A stretch of DNA of 64,000 bases from Muricauda sp. SCSIO 64092 (GTDB taxonomy: Bacteria; Bacteroidota; Bacteroidia; Flavobacteriales; Flavobacteriaceae), in assembly GCF_023016285.1 (NCBI RefSeq), contig NZ_CP095413.1, forward strand, positions 1,550,001-1,614,000. The letters are read 5' to 3'. Below are positions 1 to 8,867 of this stretch, one piece after another. The notes under the pieces are model-generated. The model saw only the letters and a list, made by a program, of their open reading frames with translations. It made no database searches and was not told where the DNA came from. Positions within the stretch are counted from its first letter, which is position 1, and each line of letters starts with the position of its first letter. The position numbers and the translations under genes were made by a program.

Positions 1-41
1 GCAAATCAAGAGCACCCAAAAAAAATGAATGGTCCTCCGCA

Positions 42-1046
42 TCACATTGCGGTTTTATAGAACTCCTTAATGACCCTTTCCGCGGGTTTGTTCTGTGGGG
101 TAAAGCGATTGTCTCCCGATCCTCCCGAGCGTTTATGATGGATAAACCATTTCCAGACAAAACCACCGGCAAACCACTCTTCTTTCCAAAAATCATCAAA
201 AACCACCTGTAGCGCTTTTGCCTGGGCATCCAAATTCACCTGCATTTGGTTTTGATCGACCAACCACGGCTTTTTGGCCGTATAATCCATACTGCGATAA
301 CCAAATTCCGTGAATAGGATTGGGGTTTGGTAGTGGTCCGACATCTCTTGCATGGCAGATTTCCATTTTTGCCAGCCTTCCCGCATTTGTTCGGGAGTTG
401 GATTACGGGCCTCGGACAATGGAAAATAGGCATCCACCCCAATATAATCCAAATCGTTCCAAAAGGGTGTACGTTTATACTCATCCCAATTGGCCGCATA
501 AGTCAATTTTCCTTTGTAGACCTTTCTTATCTCCGTTATGAGCGTACTCCAAAAACCAGGTCTGTTTTTTATGAACTCATCCAGTTCGGTCCCAATACAG
601 TAAACAGCGGTTTTTGTTTCCTGGGCCAATTTGGCATAAGTTAAAATGAAGTCCTTATACGTTTGTTCCAATGTTTGCCAGTCTTTTTCATTTTTCATTA
701 AGATATCCCCGGTAAATTCACCCCGCCATACCCATATCTGTGGTTTCAACATGATCTTTATACCATTCTTTTGAAGCAGCTGGATATACTGCTTGGCTCC
801 TGCCCTTGTTTCCCCATACCATTGACGGTCCGTATCAAATATTACATTGGGGTTGTCCAAACTTCGAATAAAACCAAAGGGCATAACGGCGGCGTAATTG
901 GCATGTATTGCAATTACCGGATCTATATGTTCCTGGTTTACTTCTTCCCTCGATCCAACAAAACTTATTCCATTGATTTTGTCAACCGGTTGACTACTGC
1001 AGGTAAGTTGGAGTAAACCTAAAAAAAGCAGTCCCAATCGTTTCAT
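42..1046 (-). CDS. GH113-like glycoside hydrolase lipoprotein
   Basis: A 334-residue protein that opens with a lipoprotein signal (hydrophobic run, lipobox LTC, Cys16), so it is probably anchored in the periplasm or on the cell surface. The rest reads as a TIM barrel of the GH113/GH-A type. Two carboxylates sit at the expected strand ends: Glu154 in GTELDEF (acid/base candidate) and Glu247 in FTEFGYRS (nucleophile candidate). Known GH113 enzymes are beta-mannanases, but many Bacteroidota members are uncharacterised, so the substrate is open. It lies 45 bp downstream of the barrel-protein gene on the same strand. Its start codon lies in the loop of a perfect 11-bp hairpin followed by a T-run (1030-1065). 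Family confidence is good, substrate confidence low. Confidence 0.75.
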   Translation of the reverse strand: MKRLGLLFLGLLQLTCSSQPVDKINGISFVGSREEVNQEHIDPVIAIHANYAAVMPFGFIRSLDNPNVIFDTDRQWYGETRAGAKQYIQLLQKNGIKIMLKPQIWVWRGEFTGDILMKNEKDWQTLEQTYKDFILTYAKLAQETKTAVYCIGTELDEFIKNRPGFWSTLITEIRKVYKGKLTYAANWDEYKRTPFWNDLDYIGVDAYFPLSEARNPTPEQMREGWQKWKSAMQEMSDHYQTPILFTEFGYRSMDYTAKKPWLVDQNQMQVNLDAQAKALQVVFDDFWKEEWFAGGFVWKWFIHHKRSGGSGDNRFTPQNKPAERVIKEFYKTAM

Positions 1047-1065
1047 AAAAACTTCGATTGGGACT
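1030..1065 (-). terminator. Terminator-shaped hairpin enclosing a start codon
   Basis: On the minus strand an 11-bp perfect inverted repeat (AGTCCCAATCG / CGATTGGGACT) encloses a 14-nt loop. Two bases later comes a run of seven T. This is the shape of an intrinsic terminator for the upstream gene at 1092-1982. The loop, however, contains the ATG of the GH113-like gene, and the 3' arm and T-run are its codons 3-9. It may act as an attenuator or a translation-occluding hairpin. Confidence 0.7.
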
Positions 1066-1091
1066 AAAATACTTTTTTTAGGGACAACCCC

Positions 1092-1982
1092 TTAAAATAC
1101 AGCCCTCAAACCTATGTTAAATGTTTCTCCAAGACCCGTATCATTACCCCTTACAAAGTTGGTGTACAATCCTTCAATGTTCAATTCCTTTGTTATTTGG
1201 TATTTTAATCCGCCCCCCAAGGCCGTAAAATCCTGGGAAAATTCGGTTCCCCCCAAATCCAGCAATTGTGAGTGCTGTGCCAAGACCAATACCGTGAACT
1301 TGGAACTCGGGAAATAACTTAAAAAGAGTCCGGGGGTCAGTCGTAAACTATTGTTGGCAAAGCTATCCGCCTCATCCCCAAAATTGAGCTCAGAGTTGAT
1401 TTCAGAGAACAATTGCCATTTGCCTTCGGCGAAGGAATAATCATAAAAGAAACGATTTTGCCATATAAAACCATCTTGGTCCAAGAACACTCCATTCTCC
1501 GTCTCATTATCCACCAGGGGAATAAAAAATGCACTTTGTATGGAAAAATTATTTACGCTGGCAAATGGGGTAAACTTAATCGCAGGTGCAAAAGAGGTGA
1601 GGCCAGACCTTGCTGAACCTTCTTCACCATCAAAGGACAAAAAATCAAACAAACCCCTTCCTCCAACAGTGTTGGATCTAAATTCCAGCAACAGCCCTAC
1701 ATTCACACGCCGGTTTTGACCTACTCCGGTAAAAATATCCAAAGTGGAGGTGAAAAATACATTCCTTGGTATATCACCGCTGAACGTATCTTCCGTTTCG
1801 GTATACAGGTTATTGAACCATTTAATGTCCCATTGTCCTTTTCCAATGAGCTTTGACGGTGTCAAATTTTGAATATTACTCCCTTGGGAGGCATCGTCCT
1901 GGTCATTCGTATCCTGTGCGCTAAGCGTAAATGTGGATAAAAGGAGCCCAGCCATTACTACATGGTACTTAAAATATTTCAT
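1092..1982 (-). CDS. Outer-membrane beta-barrel-like protein of unknown function
   Basis: A 296-residue protein with a clear signal peptide (basic start, hydrophobic core, cleavage near SAQD). The mature part has alternating aromatic/polar strands and ends in ...FNIGLRAVF, a terminal aromatic typical of outer-membrane barrels. The repeated pattern of short glycine/asparagine turns suggests 10-12 strands. I recognise no catalytic motif. It is 29 bp downstream of the DUF547 gene on the same strand and probably cotranscribed with it. Porin-like or transporter-family barrel is the likeliest class; the substrate is unknown. Confidence 0.6.
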   Translation of the reverse strand: MKYFKYHVVMAGLLLSTFTLSAQDTNDQDDASQGSNIQNLTPSKLIGKGQWDIKWFNNLYTETEDTFSGDIPRNVFFTSTLDIFTGVGQNRRVNVGLLLEFRSNTVGGRGLFDFLSFDGEEGSARSGLTSFAPAIKFTPFASVNNFSIQSAFFIPLVDNETENGVFLDQDGFIWQNRFFYDYSFAEGKWQLFSEINSELNFGDEADSFANNSLRLTPGLFLSYFPSSKFTVLVLAQHSQLLDLGGTEFSQDFTALGGGLKYQITKELNIEGLYTNFVRGNDTGLGETFNIGLRAVF

Positions 1983-2011
1983 GATTTAAAATTCTAGCGG
2001 ATTAGTTATTA

Positions 2012-2734
2012 CTATTTAATTTCGTTTAAAGACCAATCATAGGGATAGTAACCTATCTTCGCCGAGGTGTCCAATTTTTCCTCTCGGAATTGGTTTACAT
2101 AATCAATTTCAGATTTTCCGCCCTGGGTAAAATCCCCTTTGTACCATTCAAAAATCTGGGACAACTGTACCTTTCTACCTTTAGTCTTAATAAAGTTTGA
2201 ATTGTTCAGGGCCAAAGTTGTCTGCCGTTCCAATTGGGATTCCAACTTTTCGGGGGTATAGGCTTCATTGATGATGGGGGGACAGCCCAAACCTGCACAG
2301 ACCAACACAAAATGAAAACGGGCTTCCTGGGGGAAGTTTCCCCGTAACAATTTGTTTTCAATATCGTTCAACGTAATTTGTTTCCCCCCAATGTCCCTTT
2401 TCGTCTTGTCAAAAAAGCCTTTAATGTCCAAGGGGGACTTTACCGGGTAATTGTCCACAATTCCCTTTATAACGTGAAGGTTGTACCCATTTATCCAAAA
2501 AGCCTGGTAGTTTTTGGCATCACTTTTGGAAATCGAGATGGTCTTGCCCAAATCCAAAACTTCCAGAAGCAATTCGGGATTGGATTGTATGGCCTTATAA
2601 TCAACCAATCCATTTTTTACATAAGTAGTAAAAAAGGTATTGGACTTTGAGAAAAAATCCGTCACATCCTGTGCACTCCCAATTTGAAAGCTTAAAAAGA
2701 GTATTCCCAATTTTATAAAAGCGGTCGTTTTCAT
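2012..2734 (-). CDS. DUF547 domain protein, exported
   Basis: A 240-residue protein with an N-terminal signal peptide (cleavage near GSAQD). The body carries DUF547 hallmarks: FWINGYNLHVIKGIV, then CAGLGCPPIINEAY with its Gly-Cys-Pro segment, then SQIFEWYKGDF. DUF547 proteins are widespread, and the fold has been proposed to be papain-like, but no reaction is established. The Cys in GLGCPP and a His would be the residues to test. First gene of a minus-strand cluster with the barrel protein and the GH113-like gene. Confidence 0.8.
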   Translation of the reverse strand: MKTTAFIKLGILFLSFQIGSAQDVTDFFSKSNTFFTTYVKNGLVDYKAIQSNPELLLEVLDLGKTISISKSDAKNYQAFWINGYNLHVIKGIVDNYPVKSPLDIKGFFDKTKRDIGGKQITLNDIENKLLRGNFPQEARFHFVLVCAGLGCPPIINEAYTPEKLESQLERQTTLALNNSNFIKTKGRKVQLSQIFEWYKGDFTQGGKSEIDYVNQFREEKLDTSAKIGYYPYDWSLNEIK

Positions 2735-2974
2735 TTTTATTTTTTTGTGGTTGATTCCAATTCCTTCCGTCTGTCGAACGAAAGCGACGTAACCTACACT
2801 CCTCCTTAAAATTTTATGAAACTTTTAAGTTTTTAAAAATCAATAGGTTGAACGTTCGAAAGTTGCTGTCCAACCTTACAATGGCATATAAAATTTATAA
2901 TCTTTCTAAATTAAAAACAGCCTGTAAAGTTTATACCTTTAAAAACGACAACCCTTACAACCAATAGCAGCCCA

Positions 2975-4321
2975 ATGGAGAACATTGTTATTATTGGAAA
3001 TGGTATTGCCGGAGTTACCGCAGCAAGACATATCCGTAAACTTTCCGACAAACGCATCATTATTATTTCTGCAGAGACCGATTATTTCTTTTCAAGAACG
3101 GCACTCATGTACGTGTATATGGGACATATGAAATTTGAACATATACAGCCTTATGAAAATTGGTTTTGGGAAAAAAATGGAATTGAATTGGTACGCGGTT
3201 ATGTAACCCATGTAGATACCCCCAACAAACAAGTATTGGTGGATGGTTCAAGGGCCTTCCATTATCATAAATTGATTATTGCCACGGGTTCCAAGCCCAA
3301 CAAGTTTGGCTGGCCAGGGCAGGATCTCCATGGGGTTCAGGGTTTGTACTCCAAACAGGACCTGGACCTGTTGGAAACAAATGCACCTAACAAAGAGGCC
3401 TGCAAAAGGGCCGTAATCGTTGGTGGCGGATTAATTGGTATTGAACTCGCCGAGATGCTTAGAAGTAGGGACATCCCGGTTACCTTTTTAGTCCGCGAGA
3501 CCAGTTTCTGGAACGGGGTACTTCCCGAAGGGGAATCCCAGTTGATCAATGAACACATACGGGAACACCATATTGATCTGCAATTGGCAACGAATTTGGT
3601 TGAAATCATTCCCGATGAAAACGGAAAGGTAAAAGCGGTAACCACGGACAAAGGGGATACCATAGCATGTGATATGGTTGGATTGACCGCGGGCGTGACC
3701 CCCAATATTGATTTCTTGAAGGCTTCCGGTATTGAATTCGGCAGGGGGGTCAAGGTAAATCGTTATTTGGAAACCAATGTAGCGGATGTCTATGCCATTG
3801 GTGATTGTGCGGAACAACATGAGGCCATTGGAAATAGAAGGCCCATTGAGGCAGTTTGGTATACGGGAAGAATGATGGGCGAAACCGTAGCGCAGACCAT
3901 TTGTGGCAATCGTATCGAATACAGACCAGGGCATTGGTTCAACTCCGCAAAGTTTTTGGATATTGAATACCAAACCTATGGATGGGTCTTTAGCGAAAGG
4001 GGAAAGAAAGAATTTGAGCAACACTTCCATTGGAGGGACGATAAAGAGAACCTATGCGTTACCATTGCCTTCCACAAGGAAACCAAACAGTTCTTGGGTA
4101 TAAACACCTTCGGTATTCGTATGCGCCATGAAATTTTTGATCGTTGGTTGACCCAGCAACGGGATGTGGAGTATGTTATGGAGCATTTGGCAGATGCCAA
4201 TTTCGACCCTGAGTTCTATGCGAACTATGAACATAAAATTGTTTCCAAATTCAATTCGGACTTTGGAAAATCCATAAAATCGAAAAAGAAAAGCATTAAA
4301 AGAATATTTCAAATTAGTTAA
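2975..4321 (+). CDS. FAD/NAD(P)-dependent oxidoreductase (Pyr_redox_2)
   Basis: A 448-residue flavoprotein. The FAD-binding Rossmann motif GNGIAG lies at residues 8-13, a second dinucleotide motif (VGGGLIGIELAE) near 150, and the FAD-ribityl motif YAIGDCAE near 273. The order fits nitrite-reductase/rubredoxin-reductase-like disulfide-oxidoreductase-fold enzymes, but no redox CxxC or CxxxxC is present. The gene is followed after 72 bp by a membrane 4Fe-4S protein, which suggests that the flavoprotein passes electrons to or from that partner. The C-terminus (about residue 330 on) is a longer, non-canonical extension. The physiological substrate cannot be read from sequence. Confidence 0.8.
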   Translation: MENIVIIGNGIAGVTAARHIRKLSDKRIIIISAETDYFFSRTALMYVYMGHMKFEHIQPYENWFWEKNGIELVRGYVTHVDTPNKQVLVDGSRAFHYHKLIIATGSKPNKFGWPGQDLHGVQGLYSKQDLDLLETNAPNKEACKRAVIVGGGLIGIELAEMLRSRDIPVTFLVRETSFWNGVLPEGESQLINEHIREHHIDLQLATNLVEIIPDENGKVKAVTTDKGDTIACDMVGLTAGVTPNIDFLKASGIEFGRGVKVNRYLETNVADVYAIGDCAEQHEAIGNRRPIEAVWYTGRMMGETVAQTICGNRIEYRPGHWFNSAKFLDIEYQTYGWVFSERGKKEFEQHFHWRDDKENLCVTIAFHKETKQFLGINTFGIRMRHEIFDRWLTQQRDVEYVMEHLADANFDPEFYANYEHKIVSKFNSDFGKSIKSKKKSIKRIFQIS

Positions 4322-4393
4322 TAGCGAATCGTTAAAGTTTAATAGGGCATTCCTTTTGCCTACCCATTGACCTTTGACCCATAACCGATACAC

Positions 4394-5998
4394 ATGAGTA
4401 CATACGATAGAAGCATGGCCCTTACTGGCCAACCCCCTGTGATGCTAAGTCGAAATCAAAAAATCGCCACCCTGGTAGGGATGTTTGGCCTTGCCGTTAT
4501 CCTCTTGGCAGCCTTCAACATCAATTTTCCGAACAAATCCCTTTGGCTTACCATTTCCCTTGTTTCCATAACGGGGGGCGCCGTTTGGTACTCCTGGGAT
4601 GCCTATATGCACAAAGCCCCTGGAATTAAAAATGATGGCGTTTGGTTTAAATCCCTTTCAAGTCAGGGCTTTTGGGGTTGGATAGCCGGTATAGCCCTAA
4701 CCGGGTTCTATATCGTGCTATACTTCTATCCGGAATACCTGGGTCTTGTGGCAAAGGGGGACAATAAAGGGGTAATCGGGTTATTTGACCCTTTAAGTAA
4801 GGCTTTGAGTGGCAATCCCGCCAGTCAATGGTTTGTGTATGGCACCTTGTATACGGTCGCCATTTTAGCCTTTGGCATTAAGTTCCTTTGGAAATACCGG
4901 CACAACAGATACGAAAGGATACGGACCTTTAGTGTTATGTTCTTTCAAACCGCCTTTGCCTTTATCATCCCGGAATTGATGGCCAGGCTTAATGGAAGCT
5001 CCTTATTGAATGGTGGAAGCCTCCCTTATTATGATTTAAAAAATATGTGGCCCCTGAACTACTATAATTTTGAAGGGTACCGCATTAAAGGGTTTTTAAG
5101 TTCCGGTGATATTGGTTTTGCCATGCTTATTTTCGGGATTGCCACCATTTTTATCATCAGCCCAGTTTTGACCTATAAATTTGGAAAAAGGTGGTACTGT
5201 TCCTGGGTATGTGGATGTGGAGGTTTGGCGGAAACCGCTGGGGACCCCTTTAGGCACCTAAGTGACAAAACGGTAAAGGCATGGAATATTGAACGCTGGG
5301 TCATCCATAGCGTTGTGGTATTTGTTACGCTAATGACCACAGCGGTGATCTACTCTTATTTAGGCAATGACACCAGTAAATATTGGCTGACCAAAAGTTC
5401 TTTTTTAATTGGTGTCGCCGTTTTATTGACCGCGGTTTTTGTCTGGGTGATGCTGTTTAAAAGGGAACAATTTAAAAAGGATGCCATCTATGGTGCCATT
5501 GGTTATTTTGTCATTATAATAGCCTTGATAGGCTTTCACTTTTATAGCGGTGATGGTAATGTATTCTTGTTCAAATCCGGGACCCTACGTAAATCCTATT
5601 CGTTTTTGATCGGCAGTATTTTCTCCGGAGTCATTGGCACAGGTTTCTATCCGGTTTTGGGAAACAGGGTATGGTGCCGTTTTGGATGCCCAATGGCAGC
5701 GATACTGGGTTTTCAACAACGTTTGTTCTCCAAGTTCCGTATCACCACAAATGGGGGCCAGTGTATTTCCTGCGGTAATTGCTCCACCTATTGTGAAATG
5801 GGTATCGATGTAAGGGCCTATGCCCAAAAAGGGGAAAATATCGTACGTTCCAGTTGTGTGGGCTGTGGGATTTGTTCCGCGGTTTGCCCCAGGGGCGTTT
5901 TGAAATTGGAAAATGGCCCGTTAAAAGGTAGAATAGACAGCAATCAGGTCCTATTGGGGAACGACGTGGATCTAATGAAATTGGTGAACCAAAAATAA
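4394..5998 (+). CDS. Polytopic membrane 4Fe-4S ferredoxin-type protein (NosR/NapH/CcoG-like)
   Basis: A 534-residue inner-membrane protein with about ten hydrophobic segments. A cytoplasmic cysteine patch CSWVCGCGG begins near residue 269, and a second patch, WCRFGCP, precedes the iron-sulfur domain. Two classical 4Fe-4S motifs follow: CISCGNCSTYC from residue 457 and CVGCGICSAVCP from 488. NapH/NosR/CcoG-type proteins move electrons between quinol pools and redox partners or maturation factors. Pairing with the upstream flavoprotein suggests a small membrane electron-transfer module. No nos, nap or cco gene lies in the window, so the terminal reaction is unknown. Confidence 0.8.
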   Translation: MSTYDRSMALTGQPPVMLSRNQKIATLVGMFGLAVILLAAFNINFPNKSLWLTISLVSITGGAVWYSWDAYMHKAPGIKNDGVWFKSLSSQGFWGWIAGIALTGFYIVLYFYPEYLGLVAKGDNKGVIGLFDPLSKALSGNPASQWFVYGTLYTVAILAFGIKFLWKYRHNRYERIRTFSVMFFQTAFAFIIPELMARLNGSSLLNGGSLPYYDLKNMWPLNYYNFEGYRIKGFLSSGDIGFAMLIFGIATIFIISPVLTYKFGKRWYCSWVCGCGGLAETAGDPFRHLSDKTVKAWNIERWVIHSVVVFVTLMTTAVIYSYLGNDTSKYWLTKSSFLIGVAVLLTAVFVWVMLFKREQFKKDAIYGAIGYFVIIIALIGFHFYSGDGNVFLFKSGTLRKSYSFLIGSIFSGVIGTGFYPVLGNRVWCRFGCPMAAILGFQQRLFSKFRITTNGGQCISCGNCSTYCEMGIDVRAYAQKGENIVRSSCVGCGICSAVCPRGVLKLENGPLKGRIDSNQVLLGNDVDLMKLVNQK

Positions 5999-5999
5999 A

Positions 6000-6470
6000 A
6001 TGCTGCGCTACGCTCTGATCCTACTGATCCTTTTAAGCTCCCCGGTCAATAAGACCTACCATAGGGATTATTTTGATAATGGCAATGTAAGGGCACAAGG
6101 ATGGAAGCTCGGAAATTCCAAGGAGGATTTTTGGAAATATTTCCATACCAATGGAAAGCTAATGAAACAGGGGCATTACAAAATGGACCAAAAAGAGGGC
6201 TATTGGTATTTTTACGACAAAGAGGGCAAGTTGGTAATGCAGGGGCATATGAGTAATGGGCAAAAAGTGGATTGGTGGCTGTTTTATGATGGCAATGAAA
6301 AAATAAACCACAAATGCCAGCTTAAGGACGGCGTAAAGAACGGGTATTGCCTAAAGTATGTGGATGAAAAATTGAAATCGGCAGAAAAATTCCAGAACGG
6401 AAAAAAGATAAAGGAATGGTTTAGTTTTGCGAGCTTTAAAAGAGAGAACAACCTTTCCGATCTAAAATAG
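6000..6470 (+). CDS. MORN/YwqK-like repeat protein, exported
   Basis: A 156-residue protein starting one base after the upstream stop codon, so it is cotranscribed and translationally coupled with the 4Fe-4S protein. A hydrophobic N-terminus suggests export. The body has four to five repeats of the pattern Y(F/Y)DNG...GxWxxYxxxGKL, as in YwqK/MORN-variant proteins. Such proteins are often annotated as antitoxin-like, but that label is weakly founded in Bacteroidota. A role linked to its redox neighbours is possible but unsupported. Confidence 0.7.
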   Translation: MLRYALILLILLSSPVNKTYHRDYFDNGNVRAQGWKLGNSKEDFWKYFHTNGKLMKQGHYKMDQKEGYWYFYDKEGKLVMQGHMSNGQKVDWWLFYDGNEKINHKCQLKDGVKNGYCLKYVDEKLKSAEKFQNGKKIKEWFSFASFKRENNLSDLK

Positions 6471-6516
6471 CATTGGTTTAAACTTTTTGGATTGAAGCGA
6501 AAATTGATGGTTTTGT

Positions 6517-6553
6517 GCCCAGATAAAGGCTTTTTTGAGCTGCCTAGCTGGGC
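6517..6553. repeat. Hairpin in the gap between the MORN gene and the GT2 gene
   Basis: An inverted repeat GCCCAG / CTGGGC with a second inner GGC / GCC pairing around a T6 stretch. It occupies the 160-bp gap before the glycosyltransferase genes. It may end the upstream transcript, but no clean T-run follows. Confidence 0.35.
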
Positions 6554-6630
6554 TACGCCGAAAGAAAAAGACAAAATATGGGTGTGAAACATTTTTTAAG
6601 CCAATTTGTAAAAGTTGAAACCGCTTTGTA

Positions 6631-7320
6631 ATGGCAGATATAAAAGTTATCATTCCCGCTTTTAACGAAGCAGATTCCATTGCCCATGTTATTGCCGATA
6701 TCCCAAAGATGGTTTCGGAAATTATAGTGGTCGATAACGACTCAACGGATGCAACGGCCCAAAACGCCAGGGAAGCGGGATCTACCCTGTTGCAGGAAAA
6801 CCGAAAAGGGTATGGTTATGCATGCCTTTGTGGAATGCATTACATCGAGAATCAATCCAAACAGCCCGATATTATCGTATTTCTTGACGGAGACTATTCT
6901 GATTATCCCGAGGATTTAATAAAAATAGTCGACCCTATTTTAAATGAGAATATGGATTTTGTCATCGGCGCAAGAAAAAAAGCACTTCGGGAACCTGGTT
7001 CCATGACCCCGCAACAGGTTTTTGGCAATCAACTGGCCACCTTTTTGATGCGCTTGTTTTTTAGGGCAAAATTTACGGATTTGGGACCTTTTAGGGCCAT
7101 TAAATACGAAAAGCTCAAAGAATTGGATATGCAGGACAAAACCTATGGCTGGACCGTGGAAATGCAACTGAAAGCCCTGCGTAAAAAACTGGCTTACAAA
7201 GAAGTACCTGTCCGTTATAAACGAAGAATTGGCGTCTCAAAAGTTTCAGGAACCGTAAAAGGTACTATATTTGCTGGCGTAAAAATTTTGGGTTGGATTT
7301 TTAAATACAGTATCAAATGA
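6631..7320 (+). CDS. Family 2 glycosyltransferase (DPM1/DPG synthase-like)
   Basis: A 229-residue GT-A glycosyltransferase. Residues 4-50 give the nucleotide-sugar fold (VIIPAFNEADSI, VVDNDSTDAT), and FLDGDYSDYPEDL gives the metal-binding DxD. There is no transmembrane tail, so it is likely a cytoplasmic or peripheral enzyme of the polyprenyl-phosphate sugar transferase type. Its stop overlaps the start of the next gene by 4 bp (ATGA), a strong sign of translational coupling with the larger GT2. The donor sugar is unknown. Confidence 0.8.
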   Translation: MADIKVIIPAFNEADSIAHVIADIPKMVSEIIVVDNDSTDATAQNAREAGSTLLQENRKGYGYACLCGMHYIENQSKQPDIIVFLDGDYSDYPEDLIKIVDPILNENMDFVIGARKKALREPGSMTPQQVFGNQLATFLMRLFFRAKFTDLGPFRAIKYEKLKELDMQDKTYGWTVEMQLKALRKKLAYKEVPVRYKRRIGVSKVSGTVKGTIFAGVKILGWIFKYSIK

Positions 7321-8807
7321 TTATAGGATTGACCATTACTTATATCATTATTGCAGTTTACAGTATTGCTCTCATGCTGATCTTTTTCTACAGCTTGGCT
7401 CAATTGAATTTGTTGGTGAATTATTTGACCTATAAAAAACAAAATGAGGAAGCCCCAAAATTCAACTTGTTGGATCCAAAGGAGATTCCCTACGTTACCA
7501 TTCAATTGCCCATTTACAATGAGGAATACGTTATGGAGCGTTTGTTGGAGAATATATCCAAAATCGAATATCCGAAAAGCAAACTCGAAATACAGGTACT
7601 GGACGACTCCACGGATGACTCCGTAGTGGAAACCGCAGCCCGGATCAAGGAATTACGGGCCACCGGATTGGACATCCAACATATTCGGAGGGAAAACCGG
7701 GTGGGATTCAAGGCAGGTGCCCTTAAGGAGGGACTGGAAAGTGCCAAAGGTGATTTTGTGGCCATTTTTGATGCAGACTTTATGCCCGAAAGCGATTGGC
7801 TAAAAAAGACCGTTCCCTACTTTAAAGACCCGGAAATTGGAGTGGTACAGACCCGTTGGGGGCATATTAACCGTGATTACTCCACCCTCACCAAAATTCA
7901 GGCCTTTGCCCTGGACGCACATTTCACCCTGGAGCAGGTAGGACGCAACTCCAAAGGACATTTTATAAACTTCAACGGTACGGCGGGTATTTGGAGAAAG
8001 GATTGTATTATAGACGCCGGAAACTGGGAAGGGGACACCTTGACCGAAGATTTGGACCTCAGCTACCGTGCCCAGCTGAAAAACTGGAAGTTTAAATACC
8101 TGGAAGATGTGGAAACTCCGGCAGAACTGCCCGTGGTCATGAGCGCAGCACGTTCCCAACAATTCCGATGGAACAAAGGAGGTGCGGAGAATTTTAGGAA
8201 AACGGTCTGGAGTGTCATCACTGCAAAAAACATCGATTTCAAAACCAAATTCCATGGAGTAATGCATTTGTTGAACAGTTCAATGTTCCTATGTGTCTTC
8301 CTGGTATCGCTTTTGAGCATTCCCATGCTCTACATCAAAAATACATACGGACACCTGGCCTGGGTCTTTGAAATTACCAGTTTCTTTATCGTTAGCACGG
8401 TCATCCTTTTCTTTTGCTACTGGTTTACGTACAAAAGCATTCAAGGAAGTGGATTTGATAAGTTTATAGACTATATCAAATTGTTCTTTACTTTCTTTTC
8501 CGTGGCCCTTGGCCTCTCCCTTCATAACTCCATAGCGGTTTTGGAAGGCCATTTGGGAAAACGAAGCGAATTTGTGCGTACACCAAAATTCAATATCAAT
8601 AATTTGACAGATAGCTGGAAGGGAAATAAATACCTGGCCAAGAAACTGTCCCCAAATATGATTATTGAGTTTGGTATGATGCTCTATTTCCTTTTTGGGA
8701 TGTACAGTGCAATTCCCCTGAATGATTATGGATTGTTCCCTTTCCATTTAATGTTGTTCCTGGGATTTGGGTTTGTTTTCTTTAAGTCATTGATGGCAAA
8801 AGCATAA
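7317..8807 (+). CDS. Processive-type membrane GT2 (cellulose-synthase-like)
   Basis: A 496-residue protein with an N-terminal transmembrane helix, a GT2 catalytic domain and several C-terminal transmembrane helices. The D,D,D,QxxRW signature of processive beta-glycan synthases is complete: DDSTDDS near residue 100, DADFMPESDW, TEDLDLSYR near 243 and QQFRW near 281. No PilZ domain is present and no bcsB-like partner follows, so cellulose itself is unlikely. A short cell-envelope glycan or glycolipid is as plausible. Overlaps the preceding GT2 by 4 bp. Confidence 0.8.
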   Translation: MIIGLTITYIIIAVYSIALMLIFFYSLAQLNLLVNYLTYKKQNEEAPKFNLLDPKEIPYVTIQLPIYNEEYVMERLLENISKIEYPKSKLEIQVLDDSTDDSVVETAARIKELRATGLDIQHIRRENRVGFKAGALKEGLESAKGDFVAIFDADFMPESDWLKKTVPYFKDPEIGVVQTRWGHINRDYSTLTKIQAFALDAHFTLEQVGRNSKGHFINFNGTAGIWRKDCIIDAGNWEGDTLTEDLDLSYRAQLKNWKFKYLEDVETPAELPVVMSAARSQQFRWNKGGAENFRKTVWSVITAKNIDFKTKFHGVMHLLNSSMFLCVFLVSLLSIPMLYIKNTYGHLAWVFEITSFFIVSTVILFFCYWFTYKSIQGSGFDKFIDYIKLFFTFFSVALGLSLHNSIAVLEGHLGKRSEFVRTPKFNINNLTDSWKGNKYLAKKLSPNMIIEFGMMLYFLFGMYSAIPLNDYGLFPFHLMLFLGFGFVFFKSLMAKA

Positions 8808-8867
8808 ACAACACCCTTTTTTCGTTTATCCTTATTTTAGTGCCAAAGGCTAAATAGTGCCCTTATT

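Noticed and set aside
2735..2974. Clear divergent promoters between the DUF547 and FAD-oxidoreductase genes
   Set aside because: Only a one-mismatch TAnnTTTG-like box (2934-2941) was found, with no matching upstream element, so it was not listed.
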